A stretch of DNA of 64,000 nt from Leptospira ainazelensis (GTDB lineage: Bacteria > Spirochaetota > Leptospiria > Leptospirales > Leptospiraceae). Location: positions 62,001 through 126,000 of the forward strand of contig NZ_JAFFPT010000062.1 of the NCBI RefSeq assembly GCF_016918785.1. The letters are read 5' to 3'. How positions within the stretch are numbered: the stretch's first letter is position 1; the number at the start of each line of letters is the position of its first letter. Below the pieces are notes generated by a model. That model worked only from the letters and a program-made list of their open reading frames with translations. It had not been told where the DNA came from and did no database searches. This document shows, piece by piece, positions 1-9,556 of the stretch. A program made the translations under genes and the position numbers.

Positions 1-666
1 GCTCTTCCATCCTGGATCAAGGACAATTTTAAATGTTCTACGGCTTATGTTTCCGGAAACAGTTATGTCTTCAAATCTCAGAACGTCCCGAACACTAAGA
101 GTTACTACTACGGTTCCACTTCTCCTTTGTTCGAAGCTCTTCCGGGCGGCAACACACCGGCGGGAAACAATTCAGTTTCCAGTCAAAAATTAACCTATAC
201 GATTCCGTCGACTCCGGCCAAGGGTACGGGAACTGTCGGAACTCAGAGCGGTTATGCTTCGATAGGAATTACCGTAAACGGACTCGCGATTTTTAACAAC
301 GCCGCCAATCCTCCGGATACTTTAGCCGTAGAAGCGCTTACGTTTGATAACTTCGGCGGACATCCTCAAAACACGGGAGTATATCATCACCATGCAAGCG
401 TCTCGAAGTTGAGTAACAACGACGCAAATCTGATCGGGGTTATCTTGGACGGATACGCGCTCTACGGAAAAAAATGCGACGCCGGAACCTCCGCGACCGG
501 AGACGATTTTACTCCGACCTTGGATTCTTTACACGGTCACACTGCGGTTACGATTCATTTTTCGACACCTACCTATCACTACCATTTTGCGCCGGACGCA
601 ACCGCGGGTATTGATACTCTGATGGGATCTTTCTTTTACGGAACCGTAGGAAGTGTTTCGAACTAA
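1..666 (+). CDS. YHYH-domain protein, 5' end outside window
   Basis: The frame is open from base 1, so the true start lies upstream; the first in-window start-like codon is a TTG at 127, but in-frame coding continues before it. His-rich motifs typical of YHYH proteins are visible: YHHH near base 380, LHGH near 530 and the signature YHYHF near 580. Several members of the family are exported and often sit beside SCO/copper genes; the biochemical role is not established. A SCO1 lipoprotein follows one gene later, which fits a metal-linked periplasmic function (inference). The stop overlaps the next gene by 14 bases, so the two are probably co-transcribed. Confidence 0.8.
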   Translation, partial: ALPSWIKDNFKCSTAYVSGNSYVFKSQNVPNTKSYYYGSTSPLFEALPGGNTPAGNNSVSSQKLTYTIPSTPAKGTGTVGTQSGYASIGITVNGLAIFNNAANPPDTLAVEALTFDNFGGHPQNTGVYHHHASVSKLSNNDANLIGVILDGYALYGKKCDAGTSATGDDFTPTLDSLHGHTAVTIHFSTPTYHYHFAPDATAGIDTLMGSFFYGTVGSVSN

Positions 667-1210
667 CTCATTCCTTGTCCTTTGGATTCTTTTGACGGTA
701 GTTTTTTCAGGCTGTCAAGAAAGTCCGACGGTTGATTTCTCCGATCCGGGTCTTGTGCGGATCCAGGATCGGGTTTTTTATAAGAACAAACCTTTTGAAG
801 GAATTATTCGAAGAGAAATTCCGGCCTTGGGGGAAACACAGATCGAACATTACAAAAATGGAATGGAAGACGGAGAGTTTATTTCCCGGAATCAAAACGG
901 TCAGGTGTTGGAAAAAAGAAGATTCGAAAAGGGACAAAAGGTCGGAATTCACAGGGCTTGGTTTCCGAACGGGAACAATCGTTTTTACTCCGAATTCAAA
1001 AACGGAAAATACGTAAACGATCGGTGGGAATGGCACGATAACAACAAACCCTTTCTCTACGAAAAATACGACAAAGATGGAAGAATCCTCGTTTCTAAAA
1101 AATGGAATCGGAACGGTCAGATTTATATGAATACGGTGATGGCGATCGACGGAAGTTCTTTCGGATTACCGGGAAGTAAGATCTGCGAACCGATCAAAAA
1201 AGCGGATTAA
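653..1210 (+). CDS. MORN-repeat (YwqK-like) lipoprotein
   Basis: A GTG start at 653 overlaps the preceding gene by 14 bases. The N-terminus is a hydrophobic signal ending in a spirochaetal lipobox, FSGC, with the lipidated Cys at residue 21. The rest carries repeated toxin-antitoxin YwqK/MORN-like units of the form hYKNGxxDGxF, for example around residues 65-75, 95-102 and 110-120. YwqK-family proteins are common surface or periplasmic repeat proteins; the antitoxin name is historical and no toxin partner is seen here. It lies between YHYH and SCO1 genes in one apparent operon with a 10-base gap to SCO1. The molecular function is unknown. Confidence 0.75.
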   Translation: MFRTNSFLVLWILLTVVFSGCQESPTVDFSDPGLVRIQDRVFYKNKPFEGIIRREIPALGETQIEHYKNGMEDGEFISRNQNGQVLEKRRFEKGQKVGIHRAWFPNGNNRFYSEFKNGKYVNDRWEWHDNNKPFLYEKYDKDGRILVSKKWNRNGQIYMNTVMAIDGSSFGLPGSKICEPIKKAD

Positions 1211-1220
1211 AAAAAATAAT

Positions 1221-1937
1221 ATGATGAAAATATTATATACCATCCTGATTTTTTTCTTTTTGCTAGGTTGTGATGAAAAGAAGGAAACATTCTACCCGGA
1301 ACTGACTTATTCTTCTTCTCCAAAAGACGGAATTCTCCCCTATTTTAAAGGCGAAGCGATGGATCCTTTTTGGCCGGAAAAGAACGGGGTTCTACCTTCC
1401 GATCTCAAAAAAGTTCCGGAGTTTTCTTTAGTCTCGCACGAGAATCGTGAATTTAATCTCAAAAATCTCGGACAAAAATACACGTTAGTCGTCTTCTTTT
1501 ACGCGAAGTGTAGAGGAATTTGTCCGATGATCACTCGGAATATGTTGAATTTTTTTCCCAAGATTGAGGATCAAAAGGACGTTCAGATCGTTTCCATTTC
1601 GGTGAATCCGGAAATCGATACCGTGGAAGTTTTGAAAAAATTCCGTTCTCAGTATAAGATTTCCCAGAGCCGATGGACTTTTCTGACCGGTTCTAAGAAG
1701 ACGATTTTTAATCTTGCGAGGAATCAGTTCGGCGCGGATATAAAAGTGATTCAAGGGAAAGACGATCTGAACGATTTTGTTCATACTGAAAACGTTTATC
1801 TGATCGATCGAAATAATTTTCTTCGCGGAGTTTATCGCGCCAAAGGTTCCGGCGATTTGGAAAGACTTTTGATCGAATTGAACACCCTAAAAGAAGAAGA
1901 CCGCAAAAATTCTTCCGTTGCAATTTCCAAAAAATAG
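1221..1937 (+). CDS. SCO1/SenC-family copper chaperone lipoprotein
   Basis: A 238-residue thioredoxin-like protein. The signal peptide ends in the lipobox FLLGC (Cys17). The copper-binding CxxxC motif is Cys97-RGI-Cys101, and the distal copper ligand is His188 in the FVHTENVYLID segment, so the full SCO1 ligand set is present. SCO proteins deliver copper or reducing equivalents to the CuA site of cytochrome c oxidase. It sits 10 bases after the MORN lipoprotein with no clear Shine-Dalgarno, consistent with translation coupling in the YHYH-MORN-SCO operon. No oxidase genes are in the window, so the target is inferred from the family. Confidence 0.88.
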   Translation: MMKILYTILIFFFLLGCDEKKETFYPELTYSSSPKDGILPYFKGEAMDPFWPEKNGVLPSDLKKVPEFSLVSHENREFNLKNLGQKYTLVVFFYAKCRGICPMITRNMLNFFPKIEDQKDVQIVSISVNPEIDTVEVLKKFRSQYKISQSRWTFLTGSKKTIFNLARNQFGADIKVIQGKDDLNDFVHTENVYLIDRNNFLRGVYRAKGSGDLERLLIELNTLKEEDRKNSSVAISKK

Positions 1938-2398
1938 AATCCGAGAAAGTTTTTCCGGTTTTAAAAAAATCAGAGTTTTACCGCCGCGTTTTAGACCTTG
2001 TTGCAAAATCTCAAAGGGAACGGCTAAAAGACGCAGAAAGTTTGTTCTAAAAACGCAGGAGTTCCCACAGATTTTTTCTCATAAGCGATTTAGGAGCTTT
2101 CGAATCGGCTTCTTGTAGTCCGATTCTGATTGGAGTTCCTACATTTTGAGATTTTGGGAGAAGCTCTGAATTCAAACGATTCGAAATCCGGTTTTACGCG
2201 TTTTCGAGGTGAAACTTTGGAGTAAGAATCATTCCAAAATTCTAATATTTCTCTGGGAGAAAAAAATCGAAAGAGAAGAATATCGAAAAAAAAAGAATTC
2301 TTTCTAAAAAAAATCCAAAATTCGCTCCGCTTCGATCGGGTCTGGAACCGTAAGAAACGAGGGAGAAAAACTGCTCCCTCGATCAGAGGAGAAAAACA
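1938..2398. other. Intergenic region with two GGAGTTCC motifs
   Basis: No convincing gene. It holds two copies of the dispersed motif, GGAGTTCCCACA at 2058-2069 and GGAGTTCCTACA at 2132-2143. A 7-bp hairpin GAATCGG/CCGATTC spans 2102-2126. The first motif copy continues into ...AGATT...TCTCAT, which resembles the tandem repeat at 52.2 kb. The far end is the ssb leader. Confidence 0.6.
2358..2381 (+). promoter_or_regulatory. Hairpin in the ssb leader
   Basis: A perfect 8-bp inverted repeat CGAGGGAG/CTCCCTCG with an 8-base loop ends just before the ssb ribosome binding site AGAGGAG (about 2385-2391). It has no T-run, so leader regulation is more likely than termination. This is inference from position only. 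Confidence 0.45.
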
Positions 2399-2752
2399 AT
2401 GAAAAACCTATCGCATATCATCTTGGACGGAAATCTCACCGCCGATCCGGAACTCAAAACTCTCAACAGTGGAAAGAGCGTCGCAACGTTTACTCTGGCC
2501 GTGAACCACGATTACAGATCGACTCCGGATCATCCGAGCGAAGTTTCTTATATCGACGTGGAGGCCTGGGAGAAGCAGGCCGAGAACTGCCACGAATATC
2601 TCAAGAAGGGGAAAAAAGCGACCGTGATCGGAGAACTCAGGCAGGATCGTTGGAAGGCGCAGGACGGGGGCAATCGAAGCAAAATGAAGGTCGTCGTTCA
2701 TACGGTTCGTTTTGACGGTTTACCGGGAAGAAGGGAAAAAGAAGCGGCTTAA
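2399..2752 (+). CDS. ssb: Single-stranded DNA-binding protein
   Basis: A 117-residue OB-fold SSB opening with MKNLSHIILDGNLTADPELK, followed by the usual VATFTLAV strand, an hxxVEAWEKQAE strand and GKKATVIGELRQDRW. It binds ssDNA in replication and repair. The start is well supported by AGAGGAG about 8 bases upstream. It is short and ends in a basic/alanine tail (GRREKEAA) with no acidic DDxIPF-type tip, the segment that recruits partner proteins in canonical SSBs. It may therefore be a secondary SSB, although spirochaete SSBs can be atypical. A 12-bp hairpin follows the stop. Confidence 0.9.
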   Translation: MKNLSHIILDGNLTADPELKTLNSGKSVATFTLAVNHDYRSTPDHPSEVSYIDVEAWEKQAENCHEYLKKGKKATVIGELRQDRWKAQDGGNRSKMKVVVHTVRFDGLPGRREKEAA

Positions 2753-2760
2753 AAATGAAA

Positions 2761-2788
2761 AGAGAGGGAATCGGAAGATTCTCTCTCT
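2761..2788 (+). terminator. Hairpin after ssb
   Basis: AGAGAGGGAATC (2761-2772) pairs with GATTCTCTCTCT (2777-2788) around a GGAA loop, 12 bp with one G-T wobble. There is no T-run, so factor-assisted termination or RNA 3'-end protection is possible. Confidence 0.5.
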
Positions 2789-2835
2789 AAGGCAAGATGA
2801 TACATTCAGTTTATTTAATTTGTTATTTCCGACTT

Positions 2836-3405
2836 TTAGGTGGAATACCCGTTTGCAGGAATGATTTCTATGCCTTGTAGTTTCGAAGATTCTAAAATTT
2901 GCTTCAGAGACTCCGATATCAATACGAGCGTTATTCTTCTTTTCAACCTAAAGATCGGAAGATCGTTTAATTTCGATTCGTCGATATAGAGTTCTTCGAT
3001 GTTTCGAATTTTATCGGGAAATGCGGCGCGCATCGTAAGCTTGCTTCGTTGGAAATCGATGCAGTCTACGAGTCCGATTATGTTTGCCACAAAGTAGTCT
3101 TCGAAATTCTTTTTAAGGTGGGAATCAAATATTCTCGCGGGAATATATTCAATGTTTTTAATCCCCGCCGAATCCAGGGAATTTTTGAATTTTCCGGAAA
3201 TTACCAAACCGGGTAAACCCGTAAGAACCAGGTCGCCGAGTTCCACCCGATTTCTAAAATTCATTCTAAAATCAATCGATTCAGGAGGATCCGGAACTGG
3301 AATCCCTTCATCAAAATTAAGATTTCCGCGATCCTGGATTGTCGGTCTCGGTAAGGAATTTGCTTCCTTATCGCTAAAACTTTTATATTCAAGAATAAAA
3401 ACCAT
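2836..3405 (-). CDS. Imm11/DUF1629-like protein
   Basis: A 189-residue soluble protein. The segment ANIIGLVDCIDFQRSKL, the later FRLKRRITLVLISESLKQ and the ending GIEIIPA match the pattern of imm11 (DUF1629) proteins, which are often polymorphic-toxin immunity proteins. Here it stands alone: no toxin, Rhs or secretion gene is adjacent, so it could be an orphan immunity gene or a housekeeping relative. The start ATG at 3405 has AAGGAG about 11 bases upstream. The neighbouring transporter lies on the same strand 22 bases upstream and may be co-transcribed. The family call is from recall of motifs and not from a search. Confidence 0.55.
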   Translation of the reverse strand: MVFILEYKSFSDKEANSLPRPTIQDRGNLNFDEGIPVPDPPESIDFRMNFRNRVELGDLVLTGLPGLVISGKFKNSLDSAGIKNIEYIPARIFDSHLKKNFEDYFVANIIGLVDCIDFQRSKLTMRAAFPDKIRNIEELYIDESKLNDLPIFRLKRRITLVLISESLKQILESSKLQGIEIIPANGYST

Positions 3406-3427
3406 TTGAATGATAGCTCCTTCCTAA

Positions 3428-4273
3428 TCAGATCGGAACATTCTTCCAGCGTCTCCAAAAAAAAGAAGCCGGAAACGCGACTAAATACATTATAAATCCG
3501 TAAAGTAAAATCGTAATCAAAACTCTCGGGTCTCCCGTCTGTTCGTTCGCCAGAAGAAGTGCGAGAGATAAATTTCGGATTCCGCTCACGACTCCGATAC
3601 TCCTCCTATTTTCGGGTCTTTCTCTAAACAAAAATATTCCGCTCGTAAAAGAAAACGCCGAGACGAGAAGAATCGTAGTCCAGACGAAAGGACCGAATTC
3701 TAAAATTTGTTCCCAGTATTTGAATGCGAGATAAAGAATCGAAAACGCAAGTGCGAGGTTGCTGATTCGGACGAGATAAGGAGAAACTTGAAATGCAATT
3801 TTTTCTTTTGTGATTCGAATCCAAAATCCGATTCCTAAAGGAAGTCCGAAAAAGAGAAATCCGATCGCCAATAATTTGGGAAGAGCCGAGATCGCTTTTT
3901 CGAATTCGAATAAGGAATTTCCGGAATAAAATGTGATAAGAAGAGGGGCCGTAAAGAGGCTGGTAAAATTCAAAAGACTCAACATCGCCGCTCCGGTTCC
4001 GGGAGAACCCTTCGCTTTTAAGATAAAAAGTCCGGCGGAAGCTCCTCCTCCCGAGCAGGCAGCGAGAAAAATTCCCAAGCTGATCGACGCTGGAAGCGAG
4101 AAGAGATCGCAGAGAAAAAACGCCAGAAGCGGAAGAAGAAAAAGATTGAGAAAACAAACCACAAGCCCCGTCTTGAACATCTTTTTTGTGGAATTCAGTT
4201 GCTCCAAGGTGAGTTCTAAACCGAGAGAACTCATCGAAGATAAGGCAAGAAGAATGAGAGAGGCTTCTAACAT
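3428..4273 (-). CDS. Bile acid:sodium symporter (BASS)-like membrane transporter
   Basis: About 281 residues with 8-10 hydrophobic segments. A small-residue loop ACSGGGASAGLFILKAKG followed by SLLNFTSLFTAPLL resembles the conserved Na+/substrate region of BASS transporters, and GVVSGIRNLSLALLL matches the second conserved repeat. The frame is open further upstream to 4453, but the ATG at 4273 has GGAGA 4 bases before it, and the extra upstream codons contain a copy of the intergenic GGAGTTCCTAC motif (4355-4365), so the shorter form is preferred. The substrate is unknown; it probably imports organic anions with sodium. Confidence 0.7.
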   Translation of the reverse strand: MLEASLILLALSSMSSLGLELTLEQLNSTKKMFKTGLVVCFLNLFLLPLLAFFLCDLFSLPASISLGIFLAACSGGGASAGLFILKAKGSPGTGAAMLSLLNFTSLFTAPLLITFYSGNSLFEFEKAISALPKLLAIGFLFFGLPLGIGFWIRITKEKIAFQVSPYLVRISNLALAFSILYLAFKYWEQILEFGPFVWTTILLVSAFSFTSGIFLFRERPENRRSIGVVSGIRNLSLALLLANEQTGDPRVLITILLYGFIMYLVAFPASFFWRRWKNVPI

Positions 4274-4488
4274 GGATTCTCCGTAGTATTTTTTCTTTCT
4301 ATAAATTGCAATCAAAGATGTAGAAGTTGATTCTCTCGAAGTCCAAGAAAAGAGGGAGTTCCTACTTTCCAAAAAGCAAGAATAGGCTTCCGGTTCTTTT
4401 TGGAAGAAGAATCTAAAAACTTCCGTAAGACTGGACTGAAACGGAATTCTCAAAATTCTGGTTCAGAATAGATTCTCCCAAATAATAT

Positions 4489-5052
4489 ATGAGTTCCCGC
4501 AAAATTACAGTCCTTCGAGTGCAAGCCCCTAAAAGAGCGATTTCTTCTTTAACTCGTTTTAAAGAAGAAGAATTGGATCATTATAGAAAGACCCTTCCTT
4601 CAGGAACTCGGGAGGAAGTGGACTGTGACGAGGATACGGTCCTTTTTCTTCATTCCAGTTTTGATCCTCTGGAATTTGAAAAAACGAGGGAGATCCTACA
4701 TCTTCCGGATGGAGAGATGATTCCCGTGGTTGCGACGGATCCGAACGGAGAAATTCTCATGCAGGCTTTTGGGAACGAAGAAAGCCAAAGATTGACTTTG
4801 GAAACCGGATTCGCGCACTATTTTAGCCGCTCTCGAAATCAACTCTGGAAAAAAGGGGATACCTCTGGACATACTCAGAAAATTCTCCAGATTCTTTTCC
4901 CCTCGGATCGTTCTTTTTTGGTCTATCAAGTCGAGCAGAAGGTTGCCGCCTGTCACGAAGGATACTATAGCTGTTTTTTTCGGGAAAGAATGCCGGGAGG
5001 AAAATGGAATCCTCTTCCTGTTCCGAGAAATTTTCTTCCAGAAAAGGGCTAA
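4489..5052 (+). CDS. hisI: Divergent phosphoribosyl-AMP cyclohydrolase-like protein
   Basis: Residues 105-130 read as the HisI core ([18 protein letters not shown] then SGHTQ) and residues 154-163 as the [10 protein letters not shown] zinc-cysteine segment. HisI opens the PR-AMP ring in histidine synthesis. Two oddities are visible. An N-terminal extension of about 75 residues precedes the core. The usual DCDxD metal motif between the SGHxQ and CHxGxxSC segments is replaced by PSDRS (139-142 region), while a DCDED motif occurs at 45-49 in the extension. It may be a rearranged active enzyme or a paralogue with altered activity. No other his genes lie nearby. The start ATG at 4489 lacks a strong RBS. 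Confidence 0.72.
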   Translation: MSSRKITVLRVQAPKRAISSLTRFKEEELDHYRKTLPSGTREEVDCDEDTVLFLHSSFDPLEFEKTREILHLPDGEMIPVVATDPNGEILMQAFGNEESQRLTLETGFAHYFSRSRNQLWKKGDTSGHTQKILQILFPSDRSFLVYQVEQKVAACHEGYYSCFFRERMPGGKWNPLPVPRNFLPEKG

Positions 5053-5109
5053 AATTGCATTCTGACGTTGAACTCTCTTAAAAACCGGTCGAAGGAAATA
5101 TAAGAACTT

Positions 5110-6126
<1,017 letters not shown>

Positions 6127-6138
6127 AAAGCTAAGAAT

Positions 6139-6182
6139 CCGTTCTTCAAGGTTTGTAATGTAGTTTTGGAGAACGGTTTTTT
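6139..6182 (+). terminator. Rho-independent terminator of mltG
   Basis: CCGTTCT (6139-6145) and AGAACGG (6170-6176) form a stem followed at once by six T residues (6177-6182). The loop is long at 24 bases. A motif copy GTAGGAACTCC follows at 6209-6219; otherwise nothing coding is seen up to 6427. Confidence 0.65.
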
Positions 6183-6427
6183 GAGAATAAAGCAGACCTT
6201 GTTTCAAAGTAGGAACTCCTTTTTCGATTTGAAAAAGGAGAGTTTTCCTCTGCATCGTTTTTCAAACGAATTTGAAGTTTGTTTTCAAGCTTTTTTTGGA
6301 AGCAATGATTTGTCGGAAGAAGGAAAGTAGGATCTCCTCCGTTTTGGAGATTTCAGCTTAGATTCAAAAAAAATCTTCTGTACAGAAAACGAATTCTCTG
6401 ACCGAATTAAAAAGTAAGGAATTCAAA

Positions 6428-6685
6428 ATGGCAACTCCCGATTTAGAAATCAGAACGGTCACTCAAGAACTGATGGAAGTTCAGAGAGCTCTCAACGTAT
6501 TCCGAGAAAAACAGAAAAATCGCGAATCTGTCGATGATGCCGCGATTGAGTTTGTTACAAAGGCAGATCTTGTCATTCAGAGGGCGGAGAGAAAGGAAAT
6601 CTTTTTGACGGAAGATCAAAAAAGAAAAATCAAAAACAATCTTCTTCGAATCCGCGCTTCCCTTGTCCGTAATCAGGCTTTATAG
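6428..6685 (+). CDS. Small conserved hypothetical protein, helical
   Basis: 85 residues, strongly charged, with heptad-like spacing that suggests two helices (residues 10-30 and 45-80). It has no signal peptide, Cys or recognisable motif. The start is supported by AAGGA 7 bases upstream of ATG. The stop codon TAG is the first three bases of a TAGGAGTTCCTACA palindrome, and the composite repeat R1 begins there. I do not recognise the function. Confidence 0.7.
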   Translation: MATPDLEIRTVTQELMEVQRALNVFREKQKNRESVDDAAIEFVTKADLVIQRAERKEIFLTEDQKRKIKNNLLRIRASLVRNQAL

Positions 6686-6921
6686 GAGTTCCTACAAAAT
6701 AGTTCTATAATTTTCCTTGCCAGTGTAGAATTTTCTATGCTAAGGAAAATTTTCTAAAATTTCCCGCAAACCCGCCTCCTCCACCCAAAAAACTCAGCGA
6801 AAAGCGCTCTCGATAGGTCCGCATTGAACTCAATGCGCCGCTCTCTAAGGATCGCGCCGCAGGGTGGGATCGCGGCTTTCACAGAAAAAACCGTCGTTGT
6901 TCTTACACTCTTTTAAAAGAA
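6683..6921 (+). repeat. Composite repeat, copy R1 (divergent)
   Basis: It begins with TAGGAGTTCCTACA, continues through an A/T-rich stretch and CCCGCC...CCACCC, and has a perfect hairpin GCATTGA-AC-TCAATGC (6821-6836). It then shares CGGCTTTCAC, GTCGTTGTT and TCTTTTAAA with the copies at 29.7 and 63.0 kb. The right arm of the terminal hairpin has decayed. It lies directly after a + strand gene and is on the same strand. Confidence 0.6.
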
Positions 6922-6995
6922 AGAACGGATTCATTTTTAAAATACGTTTGTTAGTTTCTTGATCTTCTCTCCCGAATCCTTCCTCCAAATCCTTT

Positions 6996-8477
6996 TTGAC
7001 ACCGCAAGCCCGTAAAAATAGCCTATCTCCAGTGGAAAAGATTGAAGTTGGAGTGATCGCCGCGGCGGGTAAGGGGACAAGGGCCTATCCTAGGACATCC
7101 TACATTCCCAAGCCCTTATTCGAATTTCAGGGAAAGACGATCCTAGAAAGAAACGTGGAACTCATGCAGACCACTTTCAAGGTCAAAAAAATTTATGTCC
7201 TCGTCGGACATCTCAAAGAAATGGTAGTTTCCGAAATCGAAAAGATTCAGAAAAATCACCGCAACGTCGAAATCATTCCTTCACCTTGGACTACGAAGGG
7301 ACTCGCGAGCGATATCGCAAGTTTAGAATCTCAGATCCGTTCTCCTTTTATCACGATCTTGGGAGACGAATTTTACTTTCATCCCGATCACAAGAAATTC
7401 TTAAATACGCTTCAAAAACATCCTAAGCTCATCGCATCCATCGGGGTTCAGCAGACTTCTCTTCTTTCCCGCATCCGTAAGAATTATTCAGTGGAGCTCA
7501 AAGGTGATCGGATTCTCGAACTCGTCGAAAAACCTTCCGATCCACCGAACGATCTCCTCGGTTTGGGAAGTTATCTTTTTACTCCCGCATTCTTTGAATA
7601 CTTTAAAAAAACTCCACCTTCTCCCAAAAGTGGAGTCATTGAAATCACCGACGTCATCGACTTTATGGCGAAGGACAGCGGAAAGGTTTATGCGACCGAG
7701 TTGGACGTGGAATATTTCAACATCAATTCCATGCAGGACTATCATCACGCGGTCTATGAAATCCGAAACGAAGAATTCGCACGTTTTAAAACGACGTTGA
7801 TCATCCCTACCAAAAACAACGAACGTTCCATCGCGGACGTCATCGTGGATTTTAGAGAAAAGGTGGATGAGATTCTCGTCGTAGACGCTGGATCTACGGA
7901 TAAAACATTAGAAATCTCTAAAAAAGAAAAAGCTAAAATTCTTCACTGCGACGCGGAAGGCGCTTCGGACGTTTTTGGAAAACAGATTCAGAAAGGAATT
8001 CATTCCGCATCCGGAGATATCACGATCGTCGTAACTCCGGACGGCTCTTACCGCTCCAAGGATTATCCGAAACTTTTGGAATATCTAAAAGATTCCGATA
8101 TGGTCATCGGCACACGAACGACTCGTCAGATGATCGAACAAGGCTCCAATCTTTTACCCGGAGTTCGGGTCGTAAATCTGATTCTTGGAAAACTCATCGA
8201 AGTGTTTTGGTGGGGAATGGAACCCCGTTTTACGGACGCGATGTGTTCTTATTTTGCGATCTGGAAGGATTCTTATTCTAAAATCGAAGAACGTCTGGAA
8301 ATGAAGGATCAAAGAATTATCCCGGAACTCATGATGGAAACAGTGAGATCGTATATGCGTTGTATCGAAATTCCGATTTCCTATTATCGTCCGATCGAAT
8401 CGGTAAAAAAGAAAATGGCGCAGGAGTTCTTCTCCATCGTTCGACTCATGTTAAAGAAAAAATGGTTTAGCAATTAA
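6996..8477 (+). CDS. Nucleotidyltransferase-glycosyltransferase family 2 fusion
   Basis: Two domains in 493 residues. Residues 16-255 are a sugar-nucleotide transferase with VIAAAGKGTRAYPRTSYIPK, then KPLFEFQGKTILE, and a metal-site ILGDEFYF. Residues 267-490 are a GT-A family 2 glycosyltransferase beginning TLIIPTKNNERSIADV with DEILVVDAGSTDKT. The first half probably activates a sugar phosphate with NTP and the second transfers a sugar, perhaps to polyprenyl phosphate (inference). The start is uncertain: TTG at 6996 has no good RBS, and an in-frame GTG lies at 7032. It heads a four-gene glycan cluster. Confidence 0.82.
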   Translation: MTPQARKNSLSPVEKIEVGVIAAAGKGTRAYPRTSYIPKPLFEFQGKTILERNVELMQTTFKVKKIYVLVGHLKEMVVSEIEKIQKNHRNVEIIPSPWTTKGLASDIASLESQIRSPFITILGDEFYFHPDHKKFLNTLQKHPKLIASIGVQQTSLLSRIRKNYSVELKGDRILELVEKPSDPPNDLLGLGSYLFTPAFFEYFKKTPPSPKSGVIEITDVIDFMAKDSGKVYATELDVEYFNINSMQDYHHAVYEIRNEEFARFKTTLIIPTKNNERSIADVIVDFREKVDEILVVDAGSTDKTLEISKKEKAKILHCDAEGASDVFGKQIQKGIHSASGDITIVVTPDGSYRSKDYPKLLEYLKDSDMVIGTRTTRQMIEQGSNLLPGVRVVNLILGKLIEVFWWGMEPRFTDAMCSYFAIWKDSYSKIEERLEMKDQRIIPELMMETVRSYMRCIEIPISYYRPIESVKKKMAQEFFSIVRLMLKKKWFSN

Positions 8478-8518
8478 TTTAGAATTTTGTAATTATAGAA
8501 TATGGAAAAGGGAAATTT

Positions 8519-9556
8519 ATGGCAAAGAAAGTTTTAGTAACCGGTGGATGCGGATTTTTAGGTTCTCACGTTTGTGAACTGTTTCGTAAACAGGGTTGGG
8601 ACGTGATCAGCTACGATAGTATGACCAAATACGAATTGAAAAGAACCGGTTACGGCACCGAAGCCACGAGAGAATACAATTGGAATTATTTACAAGCGCT
8701 CGGAGTCACGATGGTAAAAGGGGATATTCGAAATCTCGAACACCTTCTGGATCGAACCACCGGATGCGATTTTGTCGTTCATACCGCGGCTCAGCCGGCC
8801 ATGACGATTTCCTGGGAAGATCCGGAGTTGGATATGACGACTAACGTTGTAGGAACTTTTAACGTTCTCGAAGTCGCTCGTAAAAGAAATATTCCCGTCG
8901 TGAACACGAGTTCCATCCACGTCTATGGAAACTCGATCAACGATTCGCTCAAGGAAGGCGCGACTTCTTACGAAAGAACTCCCGTGGCGATCGGTGAAGA
9001 CCAACCCGTGATGGTGGGGGAAATATCTCCTCTTCACGCTTCTAAGATGAGCGCGGAACACTACGTGAGAACGTATGTCGATATGTATAAAATTAAAGCC
9101 GCTTCCTTTCGTTTTACCGGAATCTACGGCGAACGCCAGTTTGGCGGAGAAGATCACGGTTGGGTCGCAAATTTCGCGATTCGTTCCGTTTTCGGTTGGC
9201 CTCTGAGAATTTTCGGAACCGGAAAACAGGCGCGCGACATTCTTTATGCGGCCGATGGAGCCGAGAGTTATCTCAGATGGTTTGAAAATCCTACTCCTGG
9301 AGTTTTTAACATCGGAGGCGGGCCGGATCATAAAATTTCCTTATTGGAATGTATTCATATGATCGGAGATATCTTGGGTAAAAAACAAGAGATTCAATTC
9401 GACGTGGAAAGACCGGGAGATATGCGTTATTTTATCTGCGATATCACAAACGCGAAAAAATTCGGATTTAACCCGAAGTTCAAACCGAAAGAAGGTGTGG
9501 AAAGGTTGATTCGCTGGATCGAAGAAGATAAGTCCGTATTCGAAGTTAAAAAATGA
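8519..9556 (+). CDS. NAD-dependent epimerase/dehydratase, CDP-tyvelose epimerase-like
   Basis: A 345-residue extended SDR. The Rossmann motif is VTGGCGFLGSH (7-17), with VVHTAAQPA at 86-94. FRFTGIYGERQFGGEDHGW and GKQARDILY resemble the CDP-paratose 2-epimerase/RfbE branch. The catalytic-site segment reads PLHASK (171-176), so the usual YxxxK Tyr is Leu172 while Lys176 is kept; Ser131/132 are present. This substitution is unusual and could mean altered chemistry or loss of activity. A strong RBS (AAGGGA, 5 bases before ATG) supports the start. The stop overlaps the next gene by four bases (ATGA), giving tight coupling. Confidence 0.85.
   Translation: MAKKVLVTGGCGFLGSHVCELFRKQGWDVISYDSMTKYELKRTGYGTEATREYNWNYLQALGVTMVKGDIRNLEHLLDRTTGCDFVVHTAAQPAMTISWEDPELDMTTNVVGTFNVLEVARKRNIPVVNTSSIHVYGNSINDSLKEGATSYERTPVAIGEDQPVMVGEISPLHASKMSAEHYVRTYVDMYKIKAASFRFTGIYGERQFGGEDHGWVANFAIRSVFGWPLRIFGTGKQARDILYAADGAESYLRWFENPTPGVFNIGGGPDHKISLLECIHMIGDILGKKQEIQFDVERPGDMRYFICDITNAKKFGFNPKFKPKEGVERLIRWIEEDKSVFEVKK

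Noticed and set aside
1918..2118. 66-codon frame after the SCO1 gene
   Set aside because: Very basic, overlaps the SCO1 stop and includes the GGAGTTCC motif; no RBS.
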